Shown here: positions 1 to 10,985 of the stretch, piece by piece | Numbering within the stretch: position 1 is the first letter of the stretch | How the letters are laid out: each line of letters opens with the position of its first letter | Assembly: GCA_013399875.1 (NCBI GenBank) | Contig: VXAZ01003466.1 | Span: 289,487-353,486, forward strand | DNA from: Gymnorhina tibicen | Lineage: Eukaryota > Chordata > Aves > Passeriformes > Artamidae | Direction of reading: 5' to 3' | DNA: 64,000 nucleotides | Program-made: the position numbers and the translations under genes | The notes under the pieces: generated by a model | Told to the model about the DNA's origin: nothing | Seen by the model: the letters and a program-made list of their open reading frames with translations, nothing else | The model's database searches: none

Positions 1-150
1 GAATCACTTTCTCCTTCATGCTAAGCTCTTGAACTGGGACTGAAGCCACTGACTTGTTTTAATTAACACTAATGCTCAATTAAATCAAGTAAACATTAAG
101 ATTCATGAATTACAACCTTCAATTATCAAATTATTTGAAGGCAGCTTGTC
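1..150. other. AT-rich unique block, candidate noncoding element
   Basis: The block is AT-rich with almost no CpG and contains homeodomain-type cores such as TTTTAATTAAC near 55-66. No repeat family or coding frame is recognised. It could be regulatory, but that is inference only. Confidence 0.3.
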
Positions 151-693
151 AGGATGCAGCCACACAAAAGCCTAAGGCGAGGAATTCCGCCCGGGAGGCT
201 CGGGAGCCTTTCCAGGAGGTTCTGTCACCCGCAGCCTGACAGGATCCAGGCACGGCAGCGTCCACCAGGAGCATCCCAGCCCCCGGAGCCCCCGGAGCCC
301 CAGACAAAGTGTTCCCCACCGCCCACCCGGGGTTTAATTGGTGTGCGGCGGAGGTGTCGGGATAAAAGATGACAGATTGGCCCCGTCAATCAGATTAAGA
401 AGAGAATAGCAAAACTAATTTGGCTTATCATCAAGAGAATAAATCTTGCTGGGAAGGCTGGCGTGGTGTTTCCTCGTTCAGAGCAGCTCCCTCTCGCAGG
501 AGCAGCCCGGCCACCGCCCGAAGGCAGCTCTGGGCCGGCACCGGGGGCTGCGTGCCCTGGCAGGAGCGAGGTCTCACCGCAGCCTCCTCTCCTTGGGAGA
601 GCAGCCCAGAGGGGCTGTAAAAACCTGCTGCCCTCAGAGCTTCTGTCCTGAGCACAGCAGCTGCCCGTGGCTGGGATTCCCTCAAACAGGGGG
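151..693. other. Unique intergenic stretch
   Basis: The stretch is mostly GC-rich. A CpG-poor core at about 355-455 carries GATAAAAGATGACAG and GTCAATCAGATTAAG, which resemble TALE/PBX- and GATA-type sites. Short ORFs overlap on both strands without any domain. No repeat is recognised. Confidence 0.35.
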
Positions 694-994
694 CACGGAA
701 TCATGGAATATCCTGGGAAGGGACCCACCAGGATCATCCATCCAACACCAGCCCCTGCCCAGACACCCCAACAACCCCGCCCCGGGCGCCCCTGGCAGCG
801 CTGTCCCAACGCTCCTGGAGCTCTGGCAGCCTCGGGGCCGTGCCCATTCCCTGGGGAGCCTGGGCAGTGCCCAGCACCCTCTGGGGGAAGAGCCTTTCTC
901 TGATCTCAGCCTGACCCTGCCCTGGCCCAGCTCCAGCCCTTCCCTGGGCCCTGTCCCTGTCACAGGGAGCAGAGATGGGAGCTGCCCCTCCACT
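694..994 (-). mobile_element. CR1 LINE fragment, group B, 5'-truncated
   Basis: The left edge reads as the reverse complement of a CR1 3' tail (CACGGAATCATGGAATATCC). It is followed by the group B body: GCTGTCCCAACGCTCCTGGA, then GGGGAAGAGCCTTTC. The same body recurs at 9402, 41695, 52922 and 55284. Only 3'-terminal noncoding CR1 sequence is present, with no reverse transcriptase. An intact 3' end with a lost 5' end is the usual product of target-primed reverse transcription. Confidence 0.85.
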
Positions 995-1838
995 CCCCAT
1001 CAAGAGGAAAATGGCCCTGATTGCATTGTGCATTCATTTATTCAGCATCCAAGAAATTATTTGGACAATGCCCAGCGGAGTAAAAGAGCAGGGGCTGTGC
1101 AGGGCCAGGTGTCAGGGAGCCATTCCCACGGAGTGTGAGACCCCTTCCTGCACCAGCTCCGGCCTTGGAGCCGTGTGACTCAAGGCACACAGGGCTCCTA
1201 ATGAAAGCACTGATGTGCGTCCTGAAAAATCAGGATTAATTTCTTAATTCTCCGCGTAATTTCTTAATTTCAGTGTGGAGCTGCTGTGGCTGGGAGTAGC
1301 CGCCAGCCCAGCTGCCCACGCTGACCCCTCCCACCCGGACAAGCACCATTTCGTGCCCAGCAAAGCTGATCCTGGGGAGGAGCTGGAGCAGCTGCAGTGC
1401 CTTCCCGGAGCTGCCGGGCCCTTCCCCTGCTAACTCGGTGCCAGCCCGTGCAAATCCTGTTTGCCGGCTGCACCCAGCGCTGGGCCCGCAGAGCTTCCTG
1501 GGGGGAATCTCCCGGCTGGAAGCAGCTCCAGAAGAGCGAGGCAGGAGAGGCAGCAACTGACACCAACAGATTTTCATTCCCACTTCTGCTTTTTAGGGCT
1601 CTTTTTTTTCCTTTCTTTTCCATTTATTTTCCCAGCCACAGCTCCTCCTGGAAGTGCAGCTGGGTTTGTTTTACTGACCCTCAGGACCTGTGTGCTGAGC
1701 TGTATTTATGAACCAGCAGGACCCGAGCAGTGACATCGAGAGTGACATCCCGTGCTGCTCCGGGATCCAGCCATGCCCGTCCCACCATTCCATCACTCCT
1801 GCAGTTCCCCTGGCCTGGCACTGCTGGAACTGGAGCCA

Positions 1839-1841
<3 letters not shown>
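995..1841. other. Unique intergenic stretch
   Basis: No repeat family is recognised. A short AT-rich piece at about 1220-1270 holds a near-direct duplication of TAATTTCTTAATT. The remainder is GC-rich with overlapping uninformative ORFs on both strands. Confidence 0.35.

Positions 1842-1873
<32 letters not shown>
1842..1873. repeat. (TA)n microsatellite
   Basis: About 16 uninterrupted AT dinucleotides are followed by GTGATATATA. It is probably length-polymorphic. Confidence 0.95.
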
Positions 1874-1876
<3 letters not shown>

Positions 1877-2261
1877 ATATATAGCTGGGGGTGATATTTG
1901 GCCTCCAGCTCCTCAGGGAGGATCCGCTGACCTTGGAGAGGCGGCAGGAGTGTCGGGTGGCCGCCTCCGGAATGGATATCTCCGGAGGGATCCGGCGGGG
2001 GGATGCAGCAGGATTCATGCCTGGGGACATTTGCAGCTCCTCAGGTTTCCTGGGAGGCTCCTCTTCCCTGCAGGGACTCAGCCTTTCCAGGCTGCGGAGC
2101 TCCCTGAGCCAGGGAGCCACTGCGAGGGCGAGGCTCAGCCCAGGGGTGAAATCACCCTGGAAGTCTCCTTTGCTGCCTGAGAGGGGCAGGAGCTGCCCGG
2201 AGTTAGGGGACCGGGGATCAATCAAAGGGTGTAAGCATTTCCCGGGAGTGGCGGCTCGGAA
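1874..2261. other. Unique intergenic stretch
   Basis: GC-rich sequence without a recognised repeat or gene. It contains two close TCCGGA-type motifs at about 1965-1990. Confidence 0.35.
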
Positions 2262-2350
2262 GCCCAGAGCGGTTCGGGTTGGAAGGGGCTCTCCAGCCCA
2301 TCTCATTCCAGCCCCTTCCCTGGGCAGGGACCCCTCCCACCAGCCAGCGC
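2262..2350 (-). mobile_element. CR1 LINE fragment, group A, diverged
   Basis: GAGCGGTTCGGGTTGGAAGG followed by CCATCTCATTCCAGCCCC and GGCAGGGACCCCTCCCAC is the reverse complement of a CR1 3' end. It is short and more diverged than most copies here, so it is probably older. Confidence 0.6.
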
Positions 2351-2971
2351 GGGGTGGCACCACGAGCAGCTCAGGGCACCCCAGGTCTCCGTGACACCTC
2401 TGCGTCACAGGGGACAGAACACAGCCCACAGCAGATACTTTAACCAAACGAGCTGTCCGACTCTCGCCTGCTCCCTGGCCGGAGGCTGGTTTCCCCGGAG
2501 GGGTATCAGTCGTGCGGCTTTGCTGCTGGCCCTGCCCCGAGGGGCTGCTGCCATCCGCTCATCTCGAGCCTTGCCCTGCCTGCAGGACCAGAGGTGCCCC
2601 GGAGGTGCCCCAGAGGTGCCCCAGAGGTGAGGCAGCTCGGCCCCGGGCAGGGAGATGCCCTGCTTCGTTCCACGCCAGCCCGTGGGAACCCTCGCTTGCA
2701 TCGAACCCAGAAATGACAGGCGGGGGTAGAGGGGTGGGACCGCAAGCACGGTTCGCAGGGAAACGCAGAAATGGGTGACAAACAAGCCCTGCTCTGCCCG
2801 CGCCGGTGCCCCCCTGCCGGCGGCAGCCTCCCTGGGACAGGGACCACACCTGGGAGCCGCTGTCCCACCTGGAGCCGTGCTCCTTCCCAGCGCGGGTGGA
2901 ATTCCTTACGTTGCGCTGCACGATCCCTTCTGCCAGGCTGGAATCCATGGCTGCACAGCAGTTCTGCACAT
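2351..2971. other. Unique GC-rich intergenic stretch
   Basis: It holds one short 11-bp tandem repeat, listed separately. No other repeat or supportable exon is seen. Confidence 0.35.
2590..2630. repeat. 11-bp short tandem repeat
   Basis: The unit AGGTGCCCCAG occurs about 3.6 times, starting at 2592, 2603, 2614 and 2625. It is nearly perfect, so it is recent or under replication slippage. Confidence 0.85.
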
Positions 2972-3060
2972 AACCACAGAATCATGGAGTTGTTAAGGTT
3001 GGAAAAGACCTCTGAGATGGCTGAACCCACCCTCTGCTGCCCAGCGTCACCCTGCAGGGT
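2972..3060 (-). mobile_element. CR1 LINE 3'-end fragment, group D
   Basis: ACCACAGAATCATGGAGTTG followed by AAGGTTGGAAAAGACCTCTG is the reverse complement of a CR1 3' terminus of the 'ggttggaaaagacctc' type. It is 5'-truncated to under 100 bp. Confidence 0.8.
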
Positions 3061-3451
3061 GAGGGGGAGCCAAGTCCCCGCTCCTCTGCCCGTGGATAGA
3101 TCTGGTTTGGGTAATTTCTAACTGGGTCACAGGTTTCTGGCAGGCAGAGCCAGCCAGGAGCTGTTATCTCATCTGGCTTTACACAGCTCCGACAGGCTGC
3201 TCAGGAGGAATCCCCATCACCAGGGCCGTTCGTGCTGCTGTGTGGCAGAGCTGTCACTGCCAGCTTTCCTTTCAGGATTTAGAGTGGGACAAGTGCAGCA
3301 GCTCCTGCCCGGGGACTGACCTGCTGCTCCCACCTCTCACCCGGGCACCTGCAGCCTGCTCCTGCCCTCTCCCACCTGGCCTTTGCAAAGCGCAGCATTG
3401 GAAACACTTCCAGCTCATTACTGCAGCAAAATCTGGCCCCTGGATGTGCTG
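3061..3451. other. Unique intergenic stretch
   Basis: Mixed-composition sequence. No repeat family or exon is recognised. Confidence 0.35.
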
Positions 3452-3630
3452 GAGGTGCCAGGGAGGTTTGGAGTGCCCATCCCGGGAGGTGTCCAAGGAA
3501 GGCCTGGACGTGGCACTCAGACCTCTGGGCTGGGAACGAGGTGGGCATCGGGCACAGCCGGGACTCTGTGATCTCAGAGGACTTTTCTAACCTCCATGAT
3601 GCCGGGGTTCCGGGGTTCTGGGATTGTGTG
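3452..3630 (+). mobile_element. CR1 LINE fragment, group C
   Basis: GGGAGGTTTGGAGTGCCCAT and GGCATCGGGCACAGC match the bodies at 46109 and, inverted, at 15641 and 25330. The tail (GGGGTTCCGGGGTTCTGGGA) marks the 3' end on this strand. Confidence 0.8.
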
Positions 3631-5249
3631 TGTCTGTCCTCTCTGCCCGGCTGTTCCCCGTGGGGCAGCTCAGAGGCTCTGCCAGAGTGATTTGCTCTCA
3701 GGAAGCACAGTGTAAAAAATACAGAGCTTGATGAATTTTTATTTCCCTGAAATTTCACTTGGGGTTGGAGGGAAGAATGAAAAATCTCCTGGTCTTGTAG
3801 AATATTCAGTTTTAACCTGACAAGAACAGTGGGGTTTTTGGCTGTTTGTTTTGAAGAAGCACAGGCTGTAAGATTGAAATGCCTGCCAGGAGGAGACACT
3901 TCCCGGACTCCTCCAGCCCCAGCTGAGCTCGTGGCCAGGTGATGTCCCAGGGCTCAGGGGGATCTTGGGCTCCCATTCCCCTGCTCTGGGTTTTCTCGGA
4001 AGGGGCTGAGTGCTCCATCCTCCTCTCTGACCTCCCCCAGGGAAACCTCACTCTGCTCCTTCAGGCTCACTCTGCAGCAGGAGTGAGGCTCTCCCCTCTC
4101 CTGGCTGCCCAGTTCACCCAGTCACCCCTGAGCGGTGGGACCAGTCAGCCACAGTGTCCAGGGCAGAGTGGGATGGGGATACCTTTGGCAAACTGGGAAT
4201 GCAGGACTTGGGACAAAGACATCTCATGGTGTAATTGCAGTTAGAGAGTAAAAACCATTCCTTGGTTTCCAGTCAGAATAAACAAATGTGTGATAACTTT
4301 GCACAAAGCCTCTGCTCGTGGCCGGGTCCCTGCACTAGAGCTGCCCAAAGACCATAGAATATTTACAAATATCCCTGAGGCTCTTCAGGAAAATGGTTAT
4401 AAACAAGAGATTGAGGAGCCCCAAGCTTTCAAGTCCGATCTGTTTGGATATCTGCGCACACAAATATTGCTGCACACACAAACATCAGCCCCTGCTGTTG
4501 CTGGAGGAAGATAAAATGTCAGTGGGACCAGTAAGGGTAATGGGCTTGCCAGCCCTGCCAGCGCTGCTCGGATCTGCTGGACCGACGTGTGTGCGACCAA
4601 ACCGGGATAAACCAGCCTGGGAACGTCCGACAGACACAGCGGGACACGTTCAGTGTCCACCTCACTTTGCTGCTTCCAAGCCTGGTGCTGTGTTTGCTGG
4701 AAATGGTTCCCGTTACGCAAATTTATTCCGGTTACGCTTGCGGTTCCCACTGTCCTCACTCCCACGCTGTGTCTGTTCCACGGAGAAGGAAGCGCTGGGC
4801 TCGGGATAAACACCTCTGCTGGATGAACAACTGCATCCTGTTGAGAAGTGTTCGTGGAAACAACGCTTCCAGCCAGTTTCGTGAGTCTCTCGCTCTTTGT
4901 TTCTCCTTTGGGCGAAGGAAAGGTTTGGAATCCTCGGACCTTTCCCAAACAAACGGCATCCTTGGAATGCTGGAGAACACCCAGAGCTGCCGTTTGACTC
5001 GATGGTTTTCATGACCTTCACATCAGTGACAGTGTTATCCAATTCAAATCATTTCCATTAAACACAAATCACCCTTTTTCCCCACATTACCTGGGCTTCA
5101 GAGAAAGCAGGAGTCCCCTTTAGAGACACACGAAGCTGCTGCAGGCGCTGGGGCTCCACTCCAGCACGGCAGGAAATGCAACAATTCCAGTTATTCTGGA
5201 TTTAAAAAGGCCAAGTCCAGACGCTCCAAGCGCTTTGTGGCCATAAGCT
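3631..5249. other. Unique intergenic stretch with AT-rich parts
   Basis: About 1.6 kb without a recognised repeat. CpG-poor, AT-richer parts lie at about 3705-3880, 4220-4480 and 4980-5100. Overlapping ORFs up to 183 codons occur on both strands with no domain or convincing splice context. Confidence 0.35.
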
Positions 5250-5425
5250 AAAACACGACGAGTTCCAGCTCAGCACGAGGAGGAGCTTCTCTGCCCTGAG
5301 GGTGGCAGAGCCCTGGGACAGCTGCCCAGGGAGCTGCCTGCCCTGTGTCACCTGCTCCAAGGGGCCCTGCCTTGCCTCTGGATGAGCTCCAGAGGTCCCT
5401 TCCCAGCCCGAGGACTCTGCGCAGC
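5250..5425 (+). mobile_element. CR1 LINE fragment, diverged
   Basis: CTTCTCTGCCCTGAGGGTGG, CAGCTGCCCAGGGAGCTG and GATGAGCTCCAGAGGTCCCT follow the CR1 order (acttctctgt...gaacaggctgcccagggagg...ccagaggtcccttccaacc). Divergence suggests an old insertion. Confidence 0.6.
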
Positions 5426-5461
5426 CCGAAGCGGCTTTGCCGTCCCTGTCCCCGTGTGGGG

Positions 5462-5527
5462 AGCGTTTGGACTCGATGGCCTTGGAGGGGATTTCACAGC
5501 TGGGTGTCTCTGTGATTCCACGGCTCT
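5462..5527 (+). mobile_element. CR1-like 3'-end remnant
   Basis: GTTTGGACTCGATGGCCTTG followed by CTCTGTGATTCCACGG resembles a CR1 3' end (ttggactcgatgatctt...tctgtgattctacgg). It directly follows another CR1 fragment and may be a second insertion. Confidence 0.5.
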
Positions 5528-6887
5528 GAGCCTCAAATCTTCCTCTGTCACTTCTCAAAATCCCCTGGTGGGAGGGGTGAAAACAAAGAGTGCCAAGTGT
5601 TTTAAAACTCACCTATAATTTCTCCGAACATTCTAACAGCTTATCAAAATCAGATTCTAAAAACACTTCGAAAATAACACGCCACCTCTTAAAGTCCAGT
5701 AAAGTTTCTGTGCTTCCTTCTGGATTTCTCTACTTTATCTTCTGCTGCCCACGTTTTTCCCGTGTCCTGTATAATTTAGGGGATGGTCTGACCCTGCTGT
5801 GTGTCGGCTTAGAGCTGGCAAGGCAGAGTTATTGGTTTTGTTAATGCCTGGATTCTTTTCCTGGTTTCCTTTGCATGTTTTGACACACTTTATTTACTGC
5901 TGGTTGTGCCCTTCCTCTGAAACCTCCTGAAGCCTCAAGTTTCTCTCTTGCAGACTGGAGTGTAATTATATTATGTTCTTTAGGTAATTTTAATCCATAT
6001 ATTATTTTTCGTCACCAGAAAGTCCAGACTATGAACAAACTCTCTGTGTTCGGTGCAAAGGTCCAAATGACCACTAGAGATTTATATCATGTTGGTAAGG
6101 AGGATATATTCAAGTGTAATCTGGAAAAAAAATCATATCAAAGTAATTTATTGTAATATTATCTAAGTATTGAAAACCGCCCTGGAAACGACAACCTACT
6201 CATAATTTTAATTTGTAAAGAAAACTTGTTTACGTGGCAGCAATTAAAAATATCAGCTCAATATCTGCAGAACATAGACAAGGCTGAGCTAATTTATTTC
6301 ATAAACTTAGTGAGCACATTTAACCTCAGTCTGCAGGGAGAGTTCTCCGTCTCCCGGTCAGATAAAGCCTCCTTTGCAGATGAGTAACAGCGCGAGGAGG
6401 GTTGAGTTACAGCACAAATGGGTTTGGAATGGAAATCAAGCAATCTTCAATAAACAGTTTATGATAAAATTAAGAAAATTCTATTAGGCTGCATTGCCAT
6501 TAGTTTCCATTAGCTGTTTCATTTGTGGGAACTGCCTTCTAAGAATAAATGCATTTTCCTGCTGCACGGAGTGCGGATATCCCAAACGAGGCAAGGCAGC
6601 TGGAAAGAGTTCCCGAAGACAGGGAGCTGGGAACGCTGTGTGCCCTTCAGGAGCGTTCCCTGGAGCTGAGCCTGTGTTTCCATGGCTCCCACGGCCGGGA
6701 GATGCTGCTCCATCCTCCCAGGCAGAGCCAGGCAGGGGCCGGGCACCCACAGGGCCTCGTGTGGCTGCAGCCCCACCTGGGCAGGGCAAGGACAAGGGGA
6801 CAGCTGCGGGTCCCTGCCCGCCCCATCCAGGCTGGCACTGGGCGATCCCGGGGCGCTGGCAGTCGGGCCTGCTCCGCCTGGAGGGCT
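5528..6887. other. Long AT-rich unique block, candidate conserved noncoding element
   Basis: From about 5590 to 6545 the sequence is strongly AT-rich, CpG-poor and free of recognisable repeats. It has motifs such as GTAATTTTAATCC, GTGCAAAGGTCCA (nuclear-receptor-like, near 6053) and CAATTAAAAATATC. From about 6550 it becomes GC-rich toward the minisatellite. No coding frame is supported. Confidence 0.4.
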
Positions 6888-7135
6888 GTGTCCAGCTCTG
6901 GGGTCAGCACTGCCGTGTCCAGCTCTGGGGTCACTGGGGTCAGCAGTGCCGTGTCCAGCTCTGGGGTCACCACTGCCGTGTCCAGCTCTGGGGTCACTGG
7001 GGTCAGCAGTGCCATGTCCAGCTCTGGGGTCAGCAGCGCCGTGTCCAGCTCTGGGGTCACTGGGGTCAGCAGTGCCGTGTCCAGCTCTGGGGTCAGCAGC
7101 GCTGTGTCCAGCTCTGGGGTCACTGGGGTCAGCAG
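6888..7135. repeat. Minisatellite, alternating 27/36-bp units (63-bp higher-order repeat)
   Basis: GTGTCCAGCTCTGGGGTCA-type units start at 6888, 6915, 6951, 6978, 7014, 7041, 7077 and 7104, so spacings alternate strictly 27, 36, 27, 36. The 36-bp unit carries an extra 9 bp (CTGGGGTCA-like). The array runs into the N gap, so its real length is unknown. 63 bp is a multiple of 3, so frames stay open and yield spurious repeat peptides. Confidence 0.95.
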
Positions 7136-7803
7136 NNNNNNNNNNNNNNNNNNNNNNNNNNNNNNNNNNNNNNNNNNNNNNNNNNNNNNNNNNNNNNNNN
7201 NNNNNNNNNNNNNNNNNNNNNNNNNNNNNNNNNNNNNNNNNNNNNNNNNNNNNNNNNNNNNNNNNNNNNNNNNNNNNNNNNNNNNNNNNNNNNNNNNNNN
7301 NNNNNNNNNNNNNNNNNNNNNNNNNNNNNNNNNNNNNNNNNNNNNNNNNNNNNNNNNNNNNNNNNNNNNNNNNNNNNNNNNNNNNNNNNNNNNNNNNNNN
7401 NNNNNNNNNNNNNNNNNNNNNNNNNNNNNNNNNNNNNNNNNNNNNNNNNNNNNNNNNNNNNNNNNNNNNNNNNNNNNNNNNNNNNNNNNNNNNNNNNNNN
7501 NNNNNNNNNNNNNNNNNNNNNNNNNNNNNNNNNNNNNNNNNNNNNNNNNNNNNNNNNNNNNNNNNNNNNNNNNNNNNNNNNNNNNNNNNNNNNNNNNNNN
7601 NNNNNNNNNNNNNNNNNNNNNNNNNNNNNNNNNNNNNNNNNNNNNNNNNNNNNNNNNNNNNNNNNNNNNNNNNNNNNNNNNNNNNNNNNNNNNNNNNNNN
7701 NNNNNNNNNNNNNNNNNNNNNNNNNNNNNNNNNNNNNNNNNNNNNNNNNNNNNNNNNNNNNNNNNNNNNNNNNNNNNNNNNNNNNNNNNNNNNNNNNNNN
7801 NNN
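7136..7803. other. Assembly gap (668 Ns)
   Basis: Undetermined bases begin inside the 63-bp minisatellite and end just inside a CR1 3' end. The gap probably hides more array copies plus the rest of that CR1. Translations across it are meaningless. Confidence 0.99.
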
Positions 7804-7862
7804 CACCAGAGTGACCCTCTGAGGTCCCTTCAGCCTGACCCATCTGGGATTCTGTGGGTCTG
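7804..7862 (+). mobile_element. CR1 LINE 3' end emerging from the gap
   Basis: GTGACCCTCTGAGGTCCCTT followed by CATCTGGGATTCTGTGGG is a CR1 3' terminus. The 5' part lies in the gap. Confidence 0.65.
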
Positions 7863-9401
7863 TGCTCCTGGAGGCTTTCCCAGCCCCAGTGACCCTTTGA
7901 TTGCACATCCCACGTGCCAGAGGACCCAGGCCGGTGCCAGTCCCTCCCCAGTGGCTGTGCTGTCCCTGGCAGGTGGGGCACGGAGCCTTCCATTAAAATT
8001 CCACCCAGCCCTGCCCTGTCAGCCCGGCCCAGCCCGGGGGCAGCTCCCCAGAGCTCCGGGCTTCCCCCGCCCCGAGCACAGCCAGCCCTGCAACAAGGAG
8101 GGGTGGGGGACACACCCCTAAAACCAGCAAATCATCTGTGCACACCCGACTGCAACCCCGAGAGAGGATTTATTTGTCCTGAGAATCAATAATGCCTGAT
8201 TCTTCTGTTTCTTCAAGCATCAAGAGCCACGGAGACTGTGCAGTGTTATTATTCATGGAAAAAGATTTCCAGAGAAAATGAGAACTTTGCATGGGTAGTT
8301 TAGGTTAGATATAGAAATGATTAGTTTTGTTTAATTTAATAGAGAGATCTAATTTCACTGCTACCTAGTATTTAATATTTTTCCTCCCTGTCTCAGTTCT
8401 TTCTTTAGACTTTCATGGTACTGAGAGAGAAACAAAGAAAAAAAAGAGGCAAAGGAATGCAAAGTAAAACAAAAATGAGGCTGTTCAATCAGGCGGGGAA
8501 AAAAGCTATCTAAAATCCCCTGAATAAGGTCAAGGCAAATGAATCATATCTTTTTCATTCAAGAAATGAATTTGGCTTGAGGCATTAAAATCTCAAGCTG
8601 TCTGAAGATGTTGGAGACACACTTACTGCTAAACCTGCCCCATTTTTCCCAGTCTGACTGCAGTTCCAGAGCACACGGTTATTAACAGGGCTTTGCTCTG
8701 CAATTCACCTCTTCTGGAATTCGCCCTTGGATGGAGGGGCTGCAGAGCTGCTCCTAGAAAGGGCTCGTGCCAGCAGCCAAAAAGTCCCGTTCCTGGAGGG
8801 GTTTGGGATCCATCTGGGCAAAGTTTGGTCTCAAACCCAGCTGGGCAAGTTACGCCTCGAGCAGCCCGAGGTGAATGCAGTGTGGATCCTGCTCTGAGCA
8901 GGAGCTGGGCCTGGGCCGTGCTGCCCCTGTGTCCAGCCCGGGCACTTTGAGGGGGCGGCTCTGCACCCACAGAAAAGCCCTTCAACAACGGCGCTGTTTG
9001 GTCAGACGTGGGGTTTTCTCCACCAGGAAGGAACTTCAAAAACCTTTGGGTTCTTTGCAGCCTGCAGGAAAGCAGAGGTCCCACAGAGCCCTCCTGCACC
9101 GCCCAGGAGTCTCTCAGAGGTGCTTCGGTGCAGAGTGGGGTTTACTGGTGAAAATAACCCAAACTCCCTTTCCCAGATGCCGTGGGGGGGTGTGGCTGGA
9201 AAACTGAGCCCATGCAGGTGGAGCAGGGCACAGCCTGTGCTGCTGGGGGTCCCCGGTGTCCCCGCTGCTGATGGCACAGGGGACAGGGGCTGTGAAGCGC
9301 TGTAGGGCACGGCAGTGAGGGAGCAGGGCTGGGCAGGGGCTCTGTCCACGTGAGGATGCACAGCGGGGTCAGGGCAGGCTGGTTCCTCTCTGTGAGACCT
9401 C
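7863..9401. other. Unique intergenic stretch with AT-rich core
   Basis: GC-rich flanks enclose an AT-rich, CpG-poor core at about 8170-8640 (A-rich stretches, TTTAATTTAATAGAG). No repeat family is recognised. The core is a candidate noncoding element. Confidence 0.35.
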
Positions 9402-9646
9402 AGAGAATCACAGAATCTCCTGATTTGAATAATGTGATTTTATGGATACATTGGATGTCTTGGGACTCACGCAGATCATGGAGTCCAGCCCCTGGCCCTG
9501 CCCAGACACCCCAACACCCCCACCCTGGGCACCCCTGGCAGCGCTGTCCCAACGCTCCTGGAGCTCTGGCAGCCTCGGGGCCGTGCCCATTCCCTGGGGA
9601 GCCTGGGCAGTGCCCTCTGGGGGAAGAGCCTTTCCCTGATAATCGG
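9402..9646 (-). mobile_element. CR1 LINE fragment, group B
   Basis: AGAGAATCACAGAATCTCCT is the inverted 3' tail, followed by CAGCGCTGTCCCAACGCTCC and CATTCCCTGGGGAGCCTGGG. The usual 'cagcaccc' is missing before CTCTGGGGGAAGAGCC, a 6-9 base deletion relative to 694 and 52922. Confidence 0.85.
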
Positions 9647-10400
9647 GAATAACTGATGTGGCCCTCCCACACAGGCCATGCTGGCTTAGGGATGTCCCAG
9701 CTCATTTTCCAGCTGCCAAGCTGTGGCAGATCCATTACTCCGGGGAACAGAGTTCTGCTTTCCATCACTTTGATCCCAAGGAAACTGCATCTTATTTCCA
9801 AGATGGATTTGTGCCCCATCCACTCCAGCCCTGGGCTGCACGGAGCCTCTCCTGCAAGGCTGCCAGCTCCCTCCTCGGCCAGGTTCTCACATCTGTCTGC
9901 TCCCATTAGGGCAGATGGGGCTAGAAAGGGATTCCTGCAGTGCCATGTCACAGCCTGGCTTTTGCCCCAGGTCTGTTTCTGGGGCTTCTGTGAGGTTTCA
10001 GATGTCTGGAAGTGCTTCTTGTTCTGCATTTGAAGAGCGGGCATTATCTCACTTTTCCCCACAGGACGCCACAATCACGGAGTGCTCGGGTGGCTGCAGG
10101 TGGCAGGGGTGTGAGCTGAGCTCTGCCCCCCCAGCATTCCGGGAGGATCGCTCTCAGTGCCCTGCTCCTCTCTCCTGCGTCCCCGGCCCCCACGGCCTCT
10201 CCCCGGCCCCAGCCCCAGCGCTGACGGGAGCAGTTCTGAGCGCTGGCCCTGCCCTTCTCCCAGTTCAGAGCTGCTGAGGGGAGAGGAAATGTCACACATC
10301 TCCCCAGCCCCCATGGTCCTTCTGACAGGTTCCTGGGCCAGGGTGAGGCCTCAAAGCATCAGATACTGGGAATGCCATGGGAATATTCTCTCAGTGCCCA
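9647..10400. other. Unique intergenic stretch
   Basis: Mixed sequence without a recognised repeat. The only long ORFs are overlapping on opposite strands and without domains. Confidence 0.35.
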
Positions 10401-10985
10401 TCACAGAGTCACCGAGTGCTTTGGGGGGGAAGGGACCTTAAATCCCACCCAGTGCCACCCCTGCCATGGCAGGGACACCTCCCACTGTCCCAGGCTGCTC
10501 CCAGCCCCAGGGTCCAGCCTGGCCTTGGGCACTGCCAGGGATCCAGGGGCAGCCACAGCTGCTCTGGGAATTCCAGCCCAGCCCCTCCCCACCCTCCCAG
10601 CCAGGAATTCCCAATTCCCAGTGTCCCACCCATCCCTGCCCTCTGGCAGTGGGAAGCCATTCCCTGTGTCCTGTCCCTCCAGGCCTTGTCCCCAGTCCCT
10701 CTCCAGCTCTCCTGGAGCCCCTTTAGGCCCTGCAAGGGGCTCTGAGCTCTCCCTGGAGCCTTCCCTTCTCCAGGGGAACATTCCCAGCTCTCCCAGCCTG
10801 GCTCCAGAGCAGGGGGGCTCCAGCCCTTGAATGTTCTTCATGGCCCCCTCTGGAATCAGCCCCACAGCTCCATGCCCTGTGCAGCCCCCAGGCCTGGGAG
10901 TGGCACTCCAGGTGGGCCTCCCAAGGGATGGCTCAGGTGGAGCTGGACATTCCCCCCTCAGCAGTTCCACGGGACGGCCTTCCCG
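10401..10985 (-). mobile_element. CR1 LINE fragment, group A, longest copy (about 585 bp)
   Basis: Starting from the inverted tail TCACAGAGTCACCGAGTGCT, it carries GCCATGGCAGGGACACCTCC, GGGATCCAGGGGCAGCCACA, CATTCCCTGTGTCCTGTCCC and CTCTGAGCTCTCCCTGGAGC, reaching sequence (CCACAGCTCCATGCCCTGTG) that corresponds to CR1 3' UTR or C-terminal ORF2 flank. It shares the variant GAATTCCAGCCCAGCCCCTC with the copy at 12502, where most copies here have CACCCTGTGCCAGGGCC. Confidence 0.9.

Noticed and set aside
6494..8121. ORFs of 421-488 codons across the N gap
   Set aside because: Most residues are undetermined, and the rest is minisatellite translation.
10401..10970. Overlapping ORFs of 152 and 189 codons
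   Set aside because: They are translations of the 3' noncoding part of a CR1 element; the same peptides recur at every group A CR1 in the window.
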